This document shows, piece after piece, positions 48,870 to 58,527 of a stretch of 64,000 nucleotides of DNA (the first letter of the stretch is position 1; every line of letters begins with the position of its first letter). The notes beneath the pieces are model-generated. The model did no database searches and had not been told where the DNA came from. It was given only the letters and a program-made list of their open reading frames with translations. Source of the stretch: Trichomonas vaginalis G3 (lineage: Eukaryota > Parabasalia > Trichomonadida > Trichomonadidae); NCBI RefSeq assembly GCF_026262505.1, contig NC_067203.1, forward strand, positions 7,006,001-7,070,000, in the 5' to 3' direction. The position numbers were made by a program, and so were the translations under genes.

Positions 48870-48874
48870 GCTAT
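48870..48874 (+). repeat. Target site duplication of the inner Polinton, right copy (GCTAT)
   Basis: GCTAT follows GGTATACTAACT directly. See the left copy for the empty site. Confidence 0.9.
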
Positions 48875-50627
48875 TAAATCATATCCCTTAGCGAGCTTGT
48901 ATTTTCCAGGTTTGAAATTATATCCCATTTGGTGCTGAACCATAAAGCTAAATAGGTTCGGGTCAGTATTTCCTTCCTTGAACTTTCTAATAGCTTCTTT
49001 ATATCTGTCACTAAAGTCAAGAGTATCTGGGTAACCATAATTTTCCTTAAGCATTTTTAAGAATTCTTGGTTTCCTTGTTCTCTACTTCTTTTATGTCCT
49101 TGCTCTGTTTGTGGTTGTTGCTGTGCAGTGTTTTGAACTGTTGGTTGTGGTGTAGTGTTTTGAACTGTTGGTTGCTGTGCAGTGTTTTGAACTGTTGGTT
49201 GTGGTGTAGTGTTTTGAACTGTTGGTTGTGGTGTAGTGTTTTGAACTGTTGGTTGTGGTGCAGTGTTTTGAACTGTTGGTTGTGGTGCAGTGTTTTGAAC
49301 TGTTGGTTGTTGTGTTGGTTTTGGTGCATGCCTGTGTCTGTGTCCATGTGACGATGTAAATGTTTTAGGTAGTCCTGGTGCAGGTGCTTCTCTTGGAGGG
49401 TTTGGTGGTATATAAGTTCCACTAGCTAGTATATAAGTTCCACCAGCTGGTATATAAGTTCCACCAGCTGGCACATATGTTCCATCTGCAGCATAATGTC
49501 CTACCTGACTTTTCGTTCTTAAGAAAGCATTTACTAGGTCTGTTTTGGTCTGTTGTAACTCTTTTTCTTGACTTTCCACAACAGTTGCTCTAACGGCGTC
49601 ATAGGCACTTTGAACTGCCTGTCTCGTTGCTGCATCTGTTATTTTCGTCATATTTTGTGCTACTTCTCTTAACTCGTTGTCGAAACCTTCAGACTTCAGT
49701 TTCTTTCCAGATGAGAAGTCGTTCACTAGTTTCACCTTACTATGAAGAGCTTCGAAGGCGTTCTTAAAGTCAGCATTCTTTAAAGCTTCATTTGAACTGT
49801 CTTCATCCGCTTGTATTTTTGTCCTTATTGACCCTATAAGTTGGGCTGCTTTGGCGTTGGCTTGGGCATCTAACCAGTCATTATTAGCTTTTATACATTC
49901 TGAGCTTTTCATTGCCTTTTGCATGGCTGCGTCGTTATTTTTACTTTCTTGTGCTAAGTTTTCATACTGTACGGTTTGGTTTTGCAACTGTAAAAGTTTT
50001 TTCTGCCTTTACATTTGCTTCAACTTCTTTTTTATACTCATCGCTATCCATATATGTCTTCAGGGCTTTTGTTTTATCTCTTCATCTTTCAGTACTTTAT
50101 ATTGAGTAGTATGGTTTTTCAAATTTATAACATCTTGTTCCATTTTTGCTACTTCTGCTGCTTTTTCTGACACTTTTTTTCGCATATTCCTCTGTACTTA
50201 GTTCTTTCAGTTGTTCTTCTTTCTTCTTTTTCTCTACGTTTAACTCATTGAGTTTCTTTGTGTGTCTGTCATATTCTAGTTTCTTTTCGTTTTCACTTAT
50301 TTGCTTCTGTATGTCTATGTTTGACTTTTTGACATCTGTTATTTGATTTTTGAGTGAACTCAAATTCATTTGACTTTGAGGGTTATAAGCTGTTCCGTCT
50401 GCAGCTCCACCATAGCCTGCCATTTTCGCTAAAAGTGCCGCTCTTAAACCTCCACTCTGTGCACCAATAACTCGGTTTAAAAGCATAGGGTTGCTTGACA
50501 TTTGTTGCAACATAGTGGGGTCATTCATAATTTGTTGTTGCAACTGTTGTTGTGGTGTTAGTTTTACTATTGGATGTTTCAATGCTCCCTTCCTCTTACG
50601 TATATTCTTACGTAGCTTACGTGGCAT
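48875..50627 (-). pseudogene. Large structural protein gene, 5' part, outer element
   Basis: Begins MPRKLRKNIRKRKGALKHPI (very basic), then a Gln/Met region with GLRAALLAKMAGYGGA, long charged coiled coil (KKSNIDIQKQISENEKKLE, KLNELNVEKKKKEEQLKEL), an alanine/asparagine helix part and repeated PQPTVQNT units. The counterpart in the third element starts at 60649. MAGYG fits the adenovirus-protease pattern MxGx-G and might mark removal of the basic start (inference). The gene continues at 25420-27131, beyond the inner Polinton. About three breaks in this part. Confidence 0.7.
49118..49310 (-). repeat. 27-bp coding repeats (PQPTVQNT type)
   Basis: Seven units of GTTTTGAACTGTTGGTTG plus TGGTGTAGT or TGGTGCAGT, giving nine-residue repeats in the large structural protein. 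The third element has a shorter, more varied version in the same place (about 61910-62010). Confidence 0.85.
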
Positions 50628-50776
50628 TTTAAGTGAAGTTAAAAAGCGGTTTTTGACAGATGTTTATATGACACTTTTTGTTCAGCACAAAAAACTACTC
50701 GGTCAAAGTGTTGTCAGTTTTGTAAAATAACCGTCTTATCTCCGTGCCTATGACGAAGAAATCATGAAAATTCAAG

Positions 50777-50824
50777 AGGGTAGAAAAGAGGTGAGAAAAC
50801 AGGTGAGATCTCACCTCTTCACCT
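50777..50824 (+). repeat. Palindromic unit 13 (hybrid), outer element
   Basis: Starts with the TAG-class arm GGGTAGAAAAGA but continues with GTG-class arms and ends CTCTTCACC, so the outer arms do not match. The centre is GATC. It looks like a recombinant of two classes. Confidence 0.85.
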
Positions 50825-50932
50825 AAACTTTATTTTTGGGTCCTTTACACTCATTACGATGAAGAAGTCTTGACAAAACATGTACGTTCATGTTTGACAA
50901 AACATTTACGAAGAAATCATGACAAATTCAAG

Positions 50933-50980
50933 AGGGTAGAAAAGAGGTTAGAAAAGAGGTTAGATCTAACCTTCTACCCT
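50933..50980 (+). repeat. Palindromic unit 14 (TAG class), outer element
   Basis: GGGTAGAAAAGAGGTTAGAA, then AAGAGGTTAGATCTAACC and TTCTACCC. The centre is GATC. Its AAATTATATTTTT flank is fused to the truncated right methyltransferase gene. Confidence 0.9.
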
Positions 50981-50984
50981 AAAT

Positions 50985-51504
50985 TATATTTTTCATACAA
51001 ATCTGTCCAATGACATCTCACAAACTCTATACCCTCAATATATTTTTCTATGTCCTCTTTGAAAACATTTGTATAGTTAAGATATAAAACTTTTGACATA
51101 AGTGTTTCAATGTCATGAACTCTTATAGCACCACTATATAATAGTCTAGCAGATATACTATCCCAGTCTATATATTCTGCTTTTTTCAAAACCTCTCTCA
51201 CAATATTTTTCTTATCTAATGGTATACGTTCCATCTTACCTATAGGTATCTTTTCTTTTAACTCTTTCAATATATTGTTTGTGTCTGGAATATGTTTGAG
51301 ACGGTCCATATAGTTGTCGAAGTCATTGCATATAATCTTTGAGTCTGGGAATATTATATGGCACAAATGGGATATATAGAAACTTCCACCGAACAAATCT
51401 ACAAATGTTAGACCATTCGGTAGTTTCTTAAGTTCTCTCAATATAATATCTTTACATTTACTCTTATTTCCAAAGAATGGTAACGGTGGTTTTGTAAAAT
51501 TCAT
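50985..51504 (-). pseudogene. D12-class DNA adenine-N6 methyltransferase, right copy, cut at a palindromic unit
   Basis: Identical in nearly all positions to the left copy (6332-7089) from MNFTKPPLPFFGNKSKCKDI to about DLYEKY. There it meets the flank of palindromic unit 14 within a shared AAAAATATA word, and the part with the DPPF motif is absent. The cut lies exactly where the terminal-repeat homology between the two ends of the element stops. A remnant. Confidence 0.8.
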
Positions 51505-51587
51505 TTATATATATATAAAAATGTTTTTTCCTGAAAAGTGACAGAAAAGTGACAAAACATTTACGATGAAATCATGAAAATTCAAGA

Positions 51588-51634
51588 GGGTAGAAAAGAG
51601 GTTAGAAAAGAGGTTAGATCTAACCTTCTACCCT
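51588..51634 (+). repeat. Palindromic unit 15 (TAG class), outer element
   Basis: Same arms as unit 14, centre GATC. It stands 84 bases before the methyltransferase start (reading toward the gene on the minus strand), so units 14 and 15 enclose that gene. Confidence 0.9.
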
Positions 51635-51731
51635 AAATTATATTTTTGTCTGATTTTACGAAGAAGTCTTGACAAAACATTTACGAAGAAGTCTTGACAA
51701 AACATTTACGAAGAAATCATGAAAATTCAAG

Positions 51732-51779
51732 AGGTGAGAAAACAGGTGAGAAAACAGGTGAGATCTCACCTCTTCACCT
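51732..51779 (+). repeat. Palindromic unit 16 (GTG class), outer element
   Basis: AGGTGAGAAAACAGGTGAGA, then AAACAGGTGAGATCTCACC and TCTTCACCT. Centre GATC. Followed by a 25-bp repeat. Confidence 0.9.
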
Positions 51780-51851
51780 AAAATATATTTTGTCTGATTT
51801 TACGAAGAAGTCTTGACAAAACATTTACGATGAAATCATGAAAATTCAAGA

Positions 51852-51899
51852 GGGTGAGAAAACAGGTGAGAAAACAGGTGAGATCTCACCTCTTCACCT
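51852..51899 (+). repeat. Palindromic unit 17 (GTG class), outer element
   Basis: Same arms as unit 16 with one extra G in the outer arm (GGGTGAG). Centre GATC. Units 16 and 17 lie in a direct duplication of about 120 bp. Confidence 0.9.
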
Positions 51900-51999
51900 A
51901 AACATTATTTTTGTCTGATTTTACGAAGAAGTCTTGACAAAAACATTTACGAAGAAGTCTTGACAAAACATTTACGAAGAAATCTTGACAAATTCAAGA

Positions 52000-52045
52000 G
52001 GGTAGAAAAGAGGTTAGAAAAGAGGTTAGATCTAACCTTCTACCC
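52000..52045 (+). repeat. Palindromic unit 18 (TAG class), outer element
   Basis: Same arms as units 14 and 15, centre GATC. It borders the long 25-bp array. Confidence 0.9.
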
Positions 52046-52071
52046 TAAATTATATTTTTGGTCATTTACAC

Positions 52072-52450
52072 TCATTACGAAGAAGTCTTGACAAAACATT
52101 TACGAAGAAGTCTTGACAAAACATTTACGAAGAAGTCTTGACAAAACATTTACGAAGAAGTCTTGACAAAACATTTACGAAGAAGTCTTGACAAAACATT
52201 TACGAAGAAGTCTTGACAAAACATTTACGATGAAATCTTGACAAAACATTTACGAAGAAATCTTGACAAAACATTTACGAAGAAGTCTTGACAAAACATT
52301 TACGAAGAAGTCTTGACAAAACATTTACGATGAAATCATGACAAAACATTTACGAAGAAGTCTTGACAAAACATGTACGTTCATGTTTGACAAAACATTT
52401 ACGATGAAGTCTTGACAAAACATTTACGAAGAAGTCTTGACAAAACATGA
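52072..52450 (-). repeat. 25-bp tandem array near the right end of the outer element
   Basis: About fifteen units of GAAGAAGTCTTGACAAAACA plus TTTAC, almost uniform, with variants GATGAAATC and GTTCATGTTTGAC. The same unit flanks palindromic units throughout the outer and third elements but not in the inner Polinton. Confidence 0.92.
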
Positions 52451-52560
52451 AAACATATATAATTTGTGAAAAGCTCCTGGAAGACCCGTATATATAAGAA
52501 CTTCATTTATACTAAACATCTTCAGGGCTAGAAGGCACGAAGTGCCTGGAAGCCCCACTA

Positions 52561-52593
<33 letters not shown>

Positions 52594-52688
52594 ACGATTC
52601 ATAATTTGTTGTAATATAATAATCTCTCATTGATTTTTGACTTTTGATAATAAATTATTAATAAATATTTTGAAAAGTCATTTTCTTC

Positions 52689-52723
52689 GCTATTTGATTG
52701 GCGCTTTGCGCCAATCAAATAGC
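52689..52723. repeat. Perfect hairpin with 16-bp stem and TTT loop
   Basis: GCTATTTGATTGGCGC, TTT, then the exact reverse complement. The GC-rich tip GGCGC-TTT-GCGCC is like the small triloop hairpins inside the elements. Confidence 0.85.
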
Positions 52724-54111
52724 TCAGATTAAGAATATGATATTATTTCAAATATGATGAAAATTTTTGAGTGAAAACTATCAAAAATAAGTCTTAAAAA
52801 ATACATTTTTAGAAATGGTTTTGATTCTTAATCATTTTATGTTTCAGCAACAGACAATCACTATATAAAGTTGCCTCAAAATCTCGATTGAAAGACATTG
52901 AATTTAGTTTTGAGAAGACTGTTTTTCATTTTGAGAATTATTAATTAGCATATAATTATAATCATATTGTATGAAGTTATCAATTCTCTTAAATTTTGAA
53001 AGCTTATGAAATTTAAAAGCACAAACAAATATATATTATTAAAATCGTGGTATTGGTCAATTTGAAAAATTTTGAAATTTTGAATACGAATTTTAATGTA
53101 AACTTTAATAGTTGTAACAGAATAGGAAATATCACAGATGGCAAATTAGATTAATGAAAAGTTGGAATTTTTTCAATAAAATTTTATTCATGAAAAAAGA
53201 TGCATGAAATACAATAATAGTAATATAGATACGTTATACAACATCTTCAATAAGTGATCACTATAAGCATAATAGCTTTAAACAAAATAATCATATCAAA
53301 ATTTGTATCTGTAAGCAGCAAGAGTGTTATATCCTAATATTAGGTGTAACTACTTATTAGACAATGAATACAATATAATGCATTGATTAATAGGCTAAAG
53401 AAAAAAAATTATATCCTTCAATTTGGACAATCCGAAATTTTTCTGAATTAATTGAATTACATATACATTAATTTACAATCGAGTGATATCAGCGAGAAAC
53501 TTATATGCACGTTTAACTTTATCAGATTTCAAATGAAAACATGGATTTCATTGCATGTTTTTCAATACTAGCTCCAGAAAAATGATACAAAGATGAATAA
53601 ATAGTAATGTCCCTAAAATAAGGTACAAAACAAAAAATTATCAACAATATACTTAGTTTCGGCTATTATGATAAAAAGTGAATATGTCAAAAACATTTAT
53701 TCCATCATCTTGTTATCTGTACCTCACCACGGACTAATATGAAGAGAGATCAATTTCCAAAATTTTACCAAAAAGAGATTAGGCCTAATTTTTATGGCCA
53801 ATCTTTATAATTTGTTATACAGATACTAGATCTACTACTCCCCAAAACAATTCATTTTTTGAATGGCCCCCTTTTTTAGGCCTTCATTTTATGAAAAATG
53901 CCAATATTATACGATTATTAATATATTTATTTTTTTGTTCTCAATAAAGGTATTCAAAAGTCAATATAAACCATTCAAAATTGAGAGGAAACTCATTGAG
54001 AGGCTCGGAATTCGAGTAGTGAGGAAGGGTAAATTTTGAGAGCCAAAATTTCAAATCCCCTCAATATTTCAAAGCCCTTCTACTTAGATTTTGTGACTAC
54101 CTTATATATAT

Positions 54112-54140
54112 CATCTAGCGGCGCTACGCGCCGATAGATG
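54112..54140. repeat. Hairpin with 13-bp stem
   Basis: CATCTAGCGGCGC, TAC, GCGCCGATAGATG; one mismatch in the stem. GC-rich tip in a very AT-rich background. Confidence 0.75.
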
Positions 54141-54184
54141 AAGGAAAATAAAAATATAAATTAAGGAAAAAAAATTAAAAATTT

Positions 54185-54242
54185 ACACATTTCCGACGTT
54201 TTGTCAGGGGCGCGAAGCGACCCAAAGATGTCGGAAAAGTGT
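54185..54242. repeat. Imperfect hairpin with GC-rich tip
   Basis: ACACATTTCCGACGTTTTGT then CAGGGGCGC, GAA, GCGACCCAAAG and TGTCGGAAAAGTGT. The arms pair over about 25 positions with several mismatches. Confidence 0.65.
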
Positions 54243-54320
54243 AATTCTCAGGTATATGATTATTTTTGCTTTTAATGCCGAACAGCATTTGAATCAAAAA
54301 TAATCGTATGTCTGAGAATT
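54243..54320. repeat. Large imperfect inverted repeat, 36-bp arms
   Basis: Left arm starts AATTCTCAGGTATATGATTA, right arm ends TAATCGTATGTCTGAGAATT, with a 6-base loop CGAACA. It adjoins the previous hairpin without a gap. Confidence 0.75.
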
Positions 54321-54637
54321 GAAATTTATTAAAAATGAAATCTGGTAGTTCCAATTTTTTTAGTTGGCATGCTTGTAACTTTACAAATACCAGATTTAGG
54401 GAGATTTCTAGAAATCATGATGCAATTTTAAATCATATATGTCACTTTTATCATCATTTTGCCAAATTTCAGATTAATATATTGTATATTTGATTTCAGA
54501 TTGAATTTTGATGTTTAAATCATGCGCAAAAATTCAAAACGCTTTTTTCAGATTGAATTTTGATGTTCATTAATTGTCATTAAATAATATTGGCAATCAT
54601 AAACAAATTAAATTTTCTCGTTTAATTGAGTTTAAAT

Positions 54638-54643
54638 TCATTT
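54638..54643 (+). promoter_or_regulatory. Initiator-like element (TCATTT) upstream of the Sec7 gene
   Basis: The trichomonad initiator pattern TCA(+1)Y(T/A) is met by TCATTT, with the A 29 bases before the ATG. The spacing is in the usual short range for these organisms. The motif is short, so chance cannot be excluded. Confidence 0.35.
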
Positions 54644-54668
54644 TTCTAAATCTGACAAAACCGCGCCA

Positions 54669-57600
54669 ATGTCTTCACCTGAACTGCTCATCAAGGCGCT
54701 TCCAAGATGCCTTCATGTGCTCTCGGAGTCCCTTGCATTGCTTACTGATAGCAAGATTAAATTAGCTATCAAAGCAGCAGAGTCAAATATTAAGACTAAC
54801 GTAGAAACTCCGAAAAAGTTAGATTTAGAACTTGTTTCGGAACCATTTTTCTTAGCTTTTAATACAGATTACAATAAATTCTCACTTCAAGTACTTGAAT
54901 CTCTAGCAGTTCTTTATCATGCTTCATCTGTTGAACTATTTCCCAATCAAAAAATTACTGAACGTACAATAAAAGTAATTTCTTATATGCACACAATAAA
55001 GAAGGATGAAATAAAAGTCAAAGCGTGCAAATTAATATCATTCATCCTCTTATCTCCTTCCGGAAATCTATATGTCCATAATGAAAACATGTACAACATT
55101 ATCCATTCTATTCTTGTACTATACCAGTCCTGTGCTGAGGACACAAAAACCAAAGAAGTCTGCGAAATGACTTTACATGAAACGATGAGAGCCTTAATCG
55201 GTTGCTACGATACATTAATTCAGAAAATAGAATTCGATACTGTATCAGAGCTTGCCAAGTATACAGTAAACGCTTTAACATTAAACTGCATCCAAGCGAT
55301 TGAAACAATGCCATCTTACCCTCAATACGCAACTCCTCATGACATTGATGTTACCGTTGCCATACGGTTCCTTACGAATGCAGTTGAAAAGCAGCTATTT
55401 GATGAAAAAACCACAATTTTGGCTTTATCAACCCTTAATGGCATTTTATCATCAGATTTCCCATATTTCAACAAACCATTCTTCAAAAATATATTAAACG
55501 AAGATGTACGAGTCGCAATCTTAGCCGCTTCTTACAATTCTTCTTTCGATACAGCTCCTTACACAGCAGCTCTTGTTTTAACCGTCTGGAGCCGCCTCTC
55601 ATACAAGTTTGCCGAAGGACTTAACGAAATTCTTGACCAAGGCCTCACAATTGCCTTGTCATCCCCTGACAGCCACGTTGTTCGTCGCGCTTGTCACATT
55701 TTCCGTGTCCTCTGCAACAACCCACTAATTTTTGTTGATTCTTTCGTCAATTTCGACTGCGACCAATCAGGAACTTTCAAGAACATCTTCGAGAACTCAT
55801 TCAGCATCATCTGCAAGAACGCTTACCCTACAAGCGAATCAAAATCGCTGCAAAAGTCCGCACTTACTACTTTATCAAATATTTTATACAAACTTTGGGA
55901 ATTCTGCAAGAATCCTCCAGCACAAAACACCTCCCAAAATGTTACACAGAATATCATTGCCGCTAAGCAAGCAAAAGACATTTTTACCCAAGGAATCGAA
56001 ATTTTCCGAGATTCGCCTAAAAAAGGTCTCCAATTCTTCATAAAGAACAACATTGTGTCCTCTGATCCCGTAGAAATCGGCAAGTTCTTCTTTAACTCAC
56101 CCAGCCTTCCTGGCCAGTCAATTGGAGAAATCATTGGCGGAAACAAACCGGAAAATGCGGCCATTTTGAAGAGCTACATGAACTGTTTCGATTTCTCAGG
56201 AATGACGTTCGAAAAAGCCTTCAGAACCTTCCTTTCCGCCTTCATTATTCCAGGCGAAGGTCAAATGATTGACAGAATCATGGAACAATTTGGCCAAAGG
56301 TTTTACAAGCAGAATCCATCGATTTTCTCATGCGCGGACACTGTCTACGTGTTGGCCTATTCCGCATTGATGCTGCACACAGACGCACATCATCCGACAA
56401 TCAAGAAACACATGACATTGGAAGAATTCATCAAAAACAACAGAGGAATAGATAACGGAAAAGATTTGCCAACCGACTTTTTGACTGATTTATACAACGG
56501 CATCAAACGCGAGAAGATATTTGTTTCTCCAACGAATATTTCTAATAATAACCTCATAAACAGACAACAGCGCATTGAGATCTATCAACAGCAATGCCAG
56601 CAAACATTACAAGCAGCAAGACAACATATAACAGGTGACAAATTTGTTTTTACACATGTTGATTCACCTTTGTTACTTGGTCCGATGCTTCAACGTGTTT
56701 GGGGTCCATTAGTTGCTTGCCTTTCCATCAGTTTGGAAGCGACAAATGACCAAAAGATCATTGATCTCATATTGAGTTCAATGGAGAGTGCTTTACATAT
56801 AAGTGCTCGTTGTTATGTTGAAGATGCATTGCAATCATTATTAGATGCATTGACAAAATTCACGAGATTGAGACATAACTGCGATGTACAAGAGCCGAAG
56901 AATATCCAATGCACTGATTTACTTCTCAAGTTCGTTGTTGAAGAGCGAGAATATATTAAAAATGCATGGAGTGTCTTCCTTGAAGAAGTTTCACTCATGG
57001 AATCAATCAAAGATCTTAGTAACGTCAAAGAATACCTTGACAAAGCAGAAGAACTCTATGAACACACTAAATCATTGGACCGCGAGTCAATCAACGATTT
57101 CTGTCGTGCAATGTCTATTGTTTGTATCCGTGAGACGGAAGAATCTACACCACGTAATTACATGCTTCAATCTATGTCAAAAGTTGCCATCATCAACATG
57201 GATCGCGAGAAGTATGTTTGGAACGAGATCTGGACAGCCATTTCTCCAAACATTGTTTATGGTGGTTCACACAAGAACAAATCCATTGCAGAGTTTTCTA
57301 TCAAACTTCTCACCGACCTTTCAGAGAAGTTCCTTGCTAAAGAAGAGAAGACAGACTACCACTACCAAGAACGATTCCTTAGTCCTATGCTTGATATCTA
57401 TTACGGTGCAAGTCATCGTCACATTCAAGAAGTTCTTCTTGATTCTATTGGTAAACTTGCTTTCTCATTCCACTCTAACTTCCACTCAGGCTGGACAGTC
57501 ATCCTTCGTATCCTCACAGAATCATCACGTGACGAACACTTTATCGATCGTACATTCCGTATCATCGAGAACGTCATCGTCAACTATCCAACAGACATCA

Positions 57601-58178
57601 GTCCATACATCAGCAGTGTTTTGACAACACTTAGTTCATTCTGCATCCACGACAAGACAGGCAACATATCACAGACAGCATTAACATTCTTTTCAGTTGT
57701 CTCTGATTTCATCAATGATGACGAGACATGGTTAACACTTTTCGATGAACTTTACAATATCTCTATTCATACTGAAAATGATGTTCGCACAGTTTCAAGT
57801 GAAATTTCTCTTGAAATCATTTTGAAGTTCTGTGTTTCACAACGTCGTATTTCTGATGAATTCCGAAGTACAACATTACTTAAACGTATATTACCTCGTA
57901 TTGTTGTTGGTAGCCATTCTGATGAATTCCAGTGTACTCTTGTTCAAGAGATTTTCGATCAAGAATTCCATTTCGAAAACTCATTTTCGTCTGTTGATAT
58001 CTTAACATTTGTTTTCTCATTAATCAAATGTGAAGGTGTTTGCAAAGCTGCTATTGATAGATGCATCGAATGCCTTCGTTCATGCTCTATTAGCAATGAA
58101 CATGTTTCACTCATTCGTGCTGAAAAAGGTATTGATTCTTATTCAGAAAAAATCATCTCCATTGTTTTGTCAAAATAG
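54669..58178 (+). CDS. Sec7-domain ARF guanine nucleotide exchange factor (BIG/Sec7p type)
   Basis: An intact 1169-codon gene. The order fits the large BIG/Sec7p exchange factors: an N-terminal helical DCB-HUS part with the HUS box near residues 355-367 (FVDSFVNFDCDQ), the Sec7 domain at about 482-617 (IGEIIGG, FDFSGMTFEKAFRTFLSAF, YVLAYSALMLHTDAHHP, NGKDLPTDFLTDLYN) and long helical HDS repeats to the end. The catalytic glutamate finger is in FIIPGEGQMIDR, Glu530. The protein exchanges GDP for GTP on ARF GTPases at the Golgi/trans-Golgi and so starts coat formation. It is somewhat shorter than yeast or animal members. ATG at 54669 follows an initiator-like motif. No intron is seen. The clean frame shows that breaks elsewhere in the window are not a general sequencing problem. 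Confidence 0.92.
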   Translation: MSSPELLIKALPRCLHVLSESLALLTDSKIKLAIKAAESNIKTNVETPKKLDLELVSEPFFLAFNTDYNKFSLQVLESLAVLYHASSVELFPNQKITERTIKVISYMHTIKKDEIKVKACKLISFILLSPSGNLYVHNENMYNIIHSILVLYQSCAEDTKTKEVCEMTLHETMRALIGCYDTLIQKIEFDTVSELAKYTVNALTLNCIQAIETMPSYPQYATPHDIDVTVAIRFLTNAVEKQLFDEKTTILALSTLNGILSSDFPYFNKPFFKNILNEDVRVAILAASYNSSFDTAPYTAALVLTVWSRLSYKFAEGLNEILDQGLTIALSSPDSHVVRRACHIFRVLCNNPLIFVDSFVNFDCDQSGTFKNIFENSFSIICKNAYPTSESKSLQKSALTTLSNILYKLWEFCKNPPAQNTSQNVTQNIIAAKQAKDIFTQGIEIFRDSPKKGLQFFIKNNIVSSDPVEIGKFFFNSPSLPGQSIGEIIGGNKPENAAILKSYMNCFDFSGMTFEKAFRTFLSAFIIPGEGQMIDRIMEQFGQRFYKQNPSIFSCADTVYVLAYSALMLHTDAHHPTIKKHMTLEEFIKNNRGIDNGKDLPTDFLTDLYNGIKREKIFVSPTNISNNNLINRQQRIEIYQQQCQQTLQAARQHITGDKFVFTHVDSPLLLGPMLQRVWGPLVACLSISLEATNDQKIIDLILSSMESALHISARCYVEDALQSLLDALTKFTRLRHNCDVQEPKNIQCTDLLLKFVVEEREYIKNAWSVFLEEVSLMESIKDLSNVKEYLDKAEELYEHTKSLDRESINDFCRAMSIVCIRETEESTPRNYMLQSMSKVAIINMDREKYVWNEIWTAISPNIVYGGSHKNKSIAEFSIKLLTDLSEKFLAKEEKTDYHYQERFLSPMLDIYYGASHRHIQEVLLDSIGKLAFSFHSNFHSGWTVILRILTESSRDEHFIDRTFRIIENVIVNYPTDISPYISSVLTTLSSFCIHDKTGNISQTALTFFSVVSDFINDDETWLTLFDELYNISIHTENDVRTVSSEISLEIILKFCVSQRRISDEFRSTTLLKRILPRIVVGSHSDEFQCTLVQEIFDQEFHFENSFSSVDILTFVFSLIKCEGVCKAAIDRCIECLRSCSISNEHVSLIRAEKGIDSYSEKIISIVLSK

Positions 58179-58287
58179 AGAAAAAAAATATTATGATTAT
58201 GATCTAGTTTATTTCATAATCACATTTAATTTAGATAATAAAATGTATACATAACTATTAAAATCATGTTAATTAAATATTTTTCAG

Positions 58288-58527
58288 GTAAAGTTTGGTT
58301 TAAGGGTTCCGACCGACCTCGTAAAAGTTCTCAATTTATGTAAACTTCATGACATCCTGCAGGGACAAAGACTTACTATTTCCCGATGCTACCGTAGACA
58401 TTATGGTTCAAGAGCAGTAGATGAAACTATCATCTGCTGGTTCATTAGTTCTCAAATCAACAGAATCTATCGAAATGATAAATTCTTTGAAACAAGTTTG
58501 CGAATTTTCCTAAATAATGAATTTTAA
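58288..58527 (+). pseudogene. Fragment of an unrecognised host gene
   Basis: An open stretch of 79 codons without an ATG (upstream stop at 58270-58272), richer in G+C than its surroundings: KFGLRVPTDLVKVLNLCK, LTISRCYRRHYGSRAVDET, YRNDKFFETSLRIFL. The codon pattern looks protein-like, so it may be the last part of a lost gene. A TTTTTCAG just before it could be read as a splice acceptor, but no donor is evident. No family recognised. Confidence 0.35.

Larger units (their letters stand above)
6060..52589. mobile_element. Outer Polinton/Maverick-like element (old, broken), interrupted by a younger Polinton
   Basis: The element is bounded by inverted repeats that begin with an A-run (13 A at the left, 27 T at the right) followed by GGTAGTGGGGCTTCCAGGCA. 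It encodes a virus-like set: double-jelly-roll capsid, minor capsid proteins, packaging ATPase, SF3 helicase, fibre, integrase and a D12 adenine methyltransferase. Without the inner element (27132-48869) and the duplicated target it is about 24.8 kb. No target duplication is visible outside the homopolymer ends. Most genes are broken, with several tens of breaks over the element, so it is a fossil older than the inner element. The 14 palindromic units and the 25-bp satellites are concentrated in it. Confidence 0.85.
50985..52589 (-). repeat. Right terminal inverted repeat of the outer element
   Basis: Inverted match to 6060-6850, enlarged by four palindromic units and long 25-bp arrays between the terminal block (52450-52589) and the methyltransferase. 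The terminal block is also found at 60144-60290 in the third element. Confidence 0.8.
52590..54668. other. AT-rich host spacer between the outer element and the Sec7 gene
   Basis: About 2 kb without a coding pattern on either strand. It holds strong hairpins (listed separately) and near its 3' end a twofold repeat of AGATTGAATTTTGATGTT (54499 and 54551). Confidence 0.6.

Noticed and set aside
52072-52450. Regular 25-bp repeats that could be taken for a CRISPR-like array
   Set aside because: The units are joined head to tail without spacers of unique sequence, in a eukaryotic element; they are a satellite.
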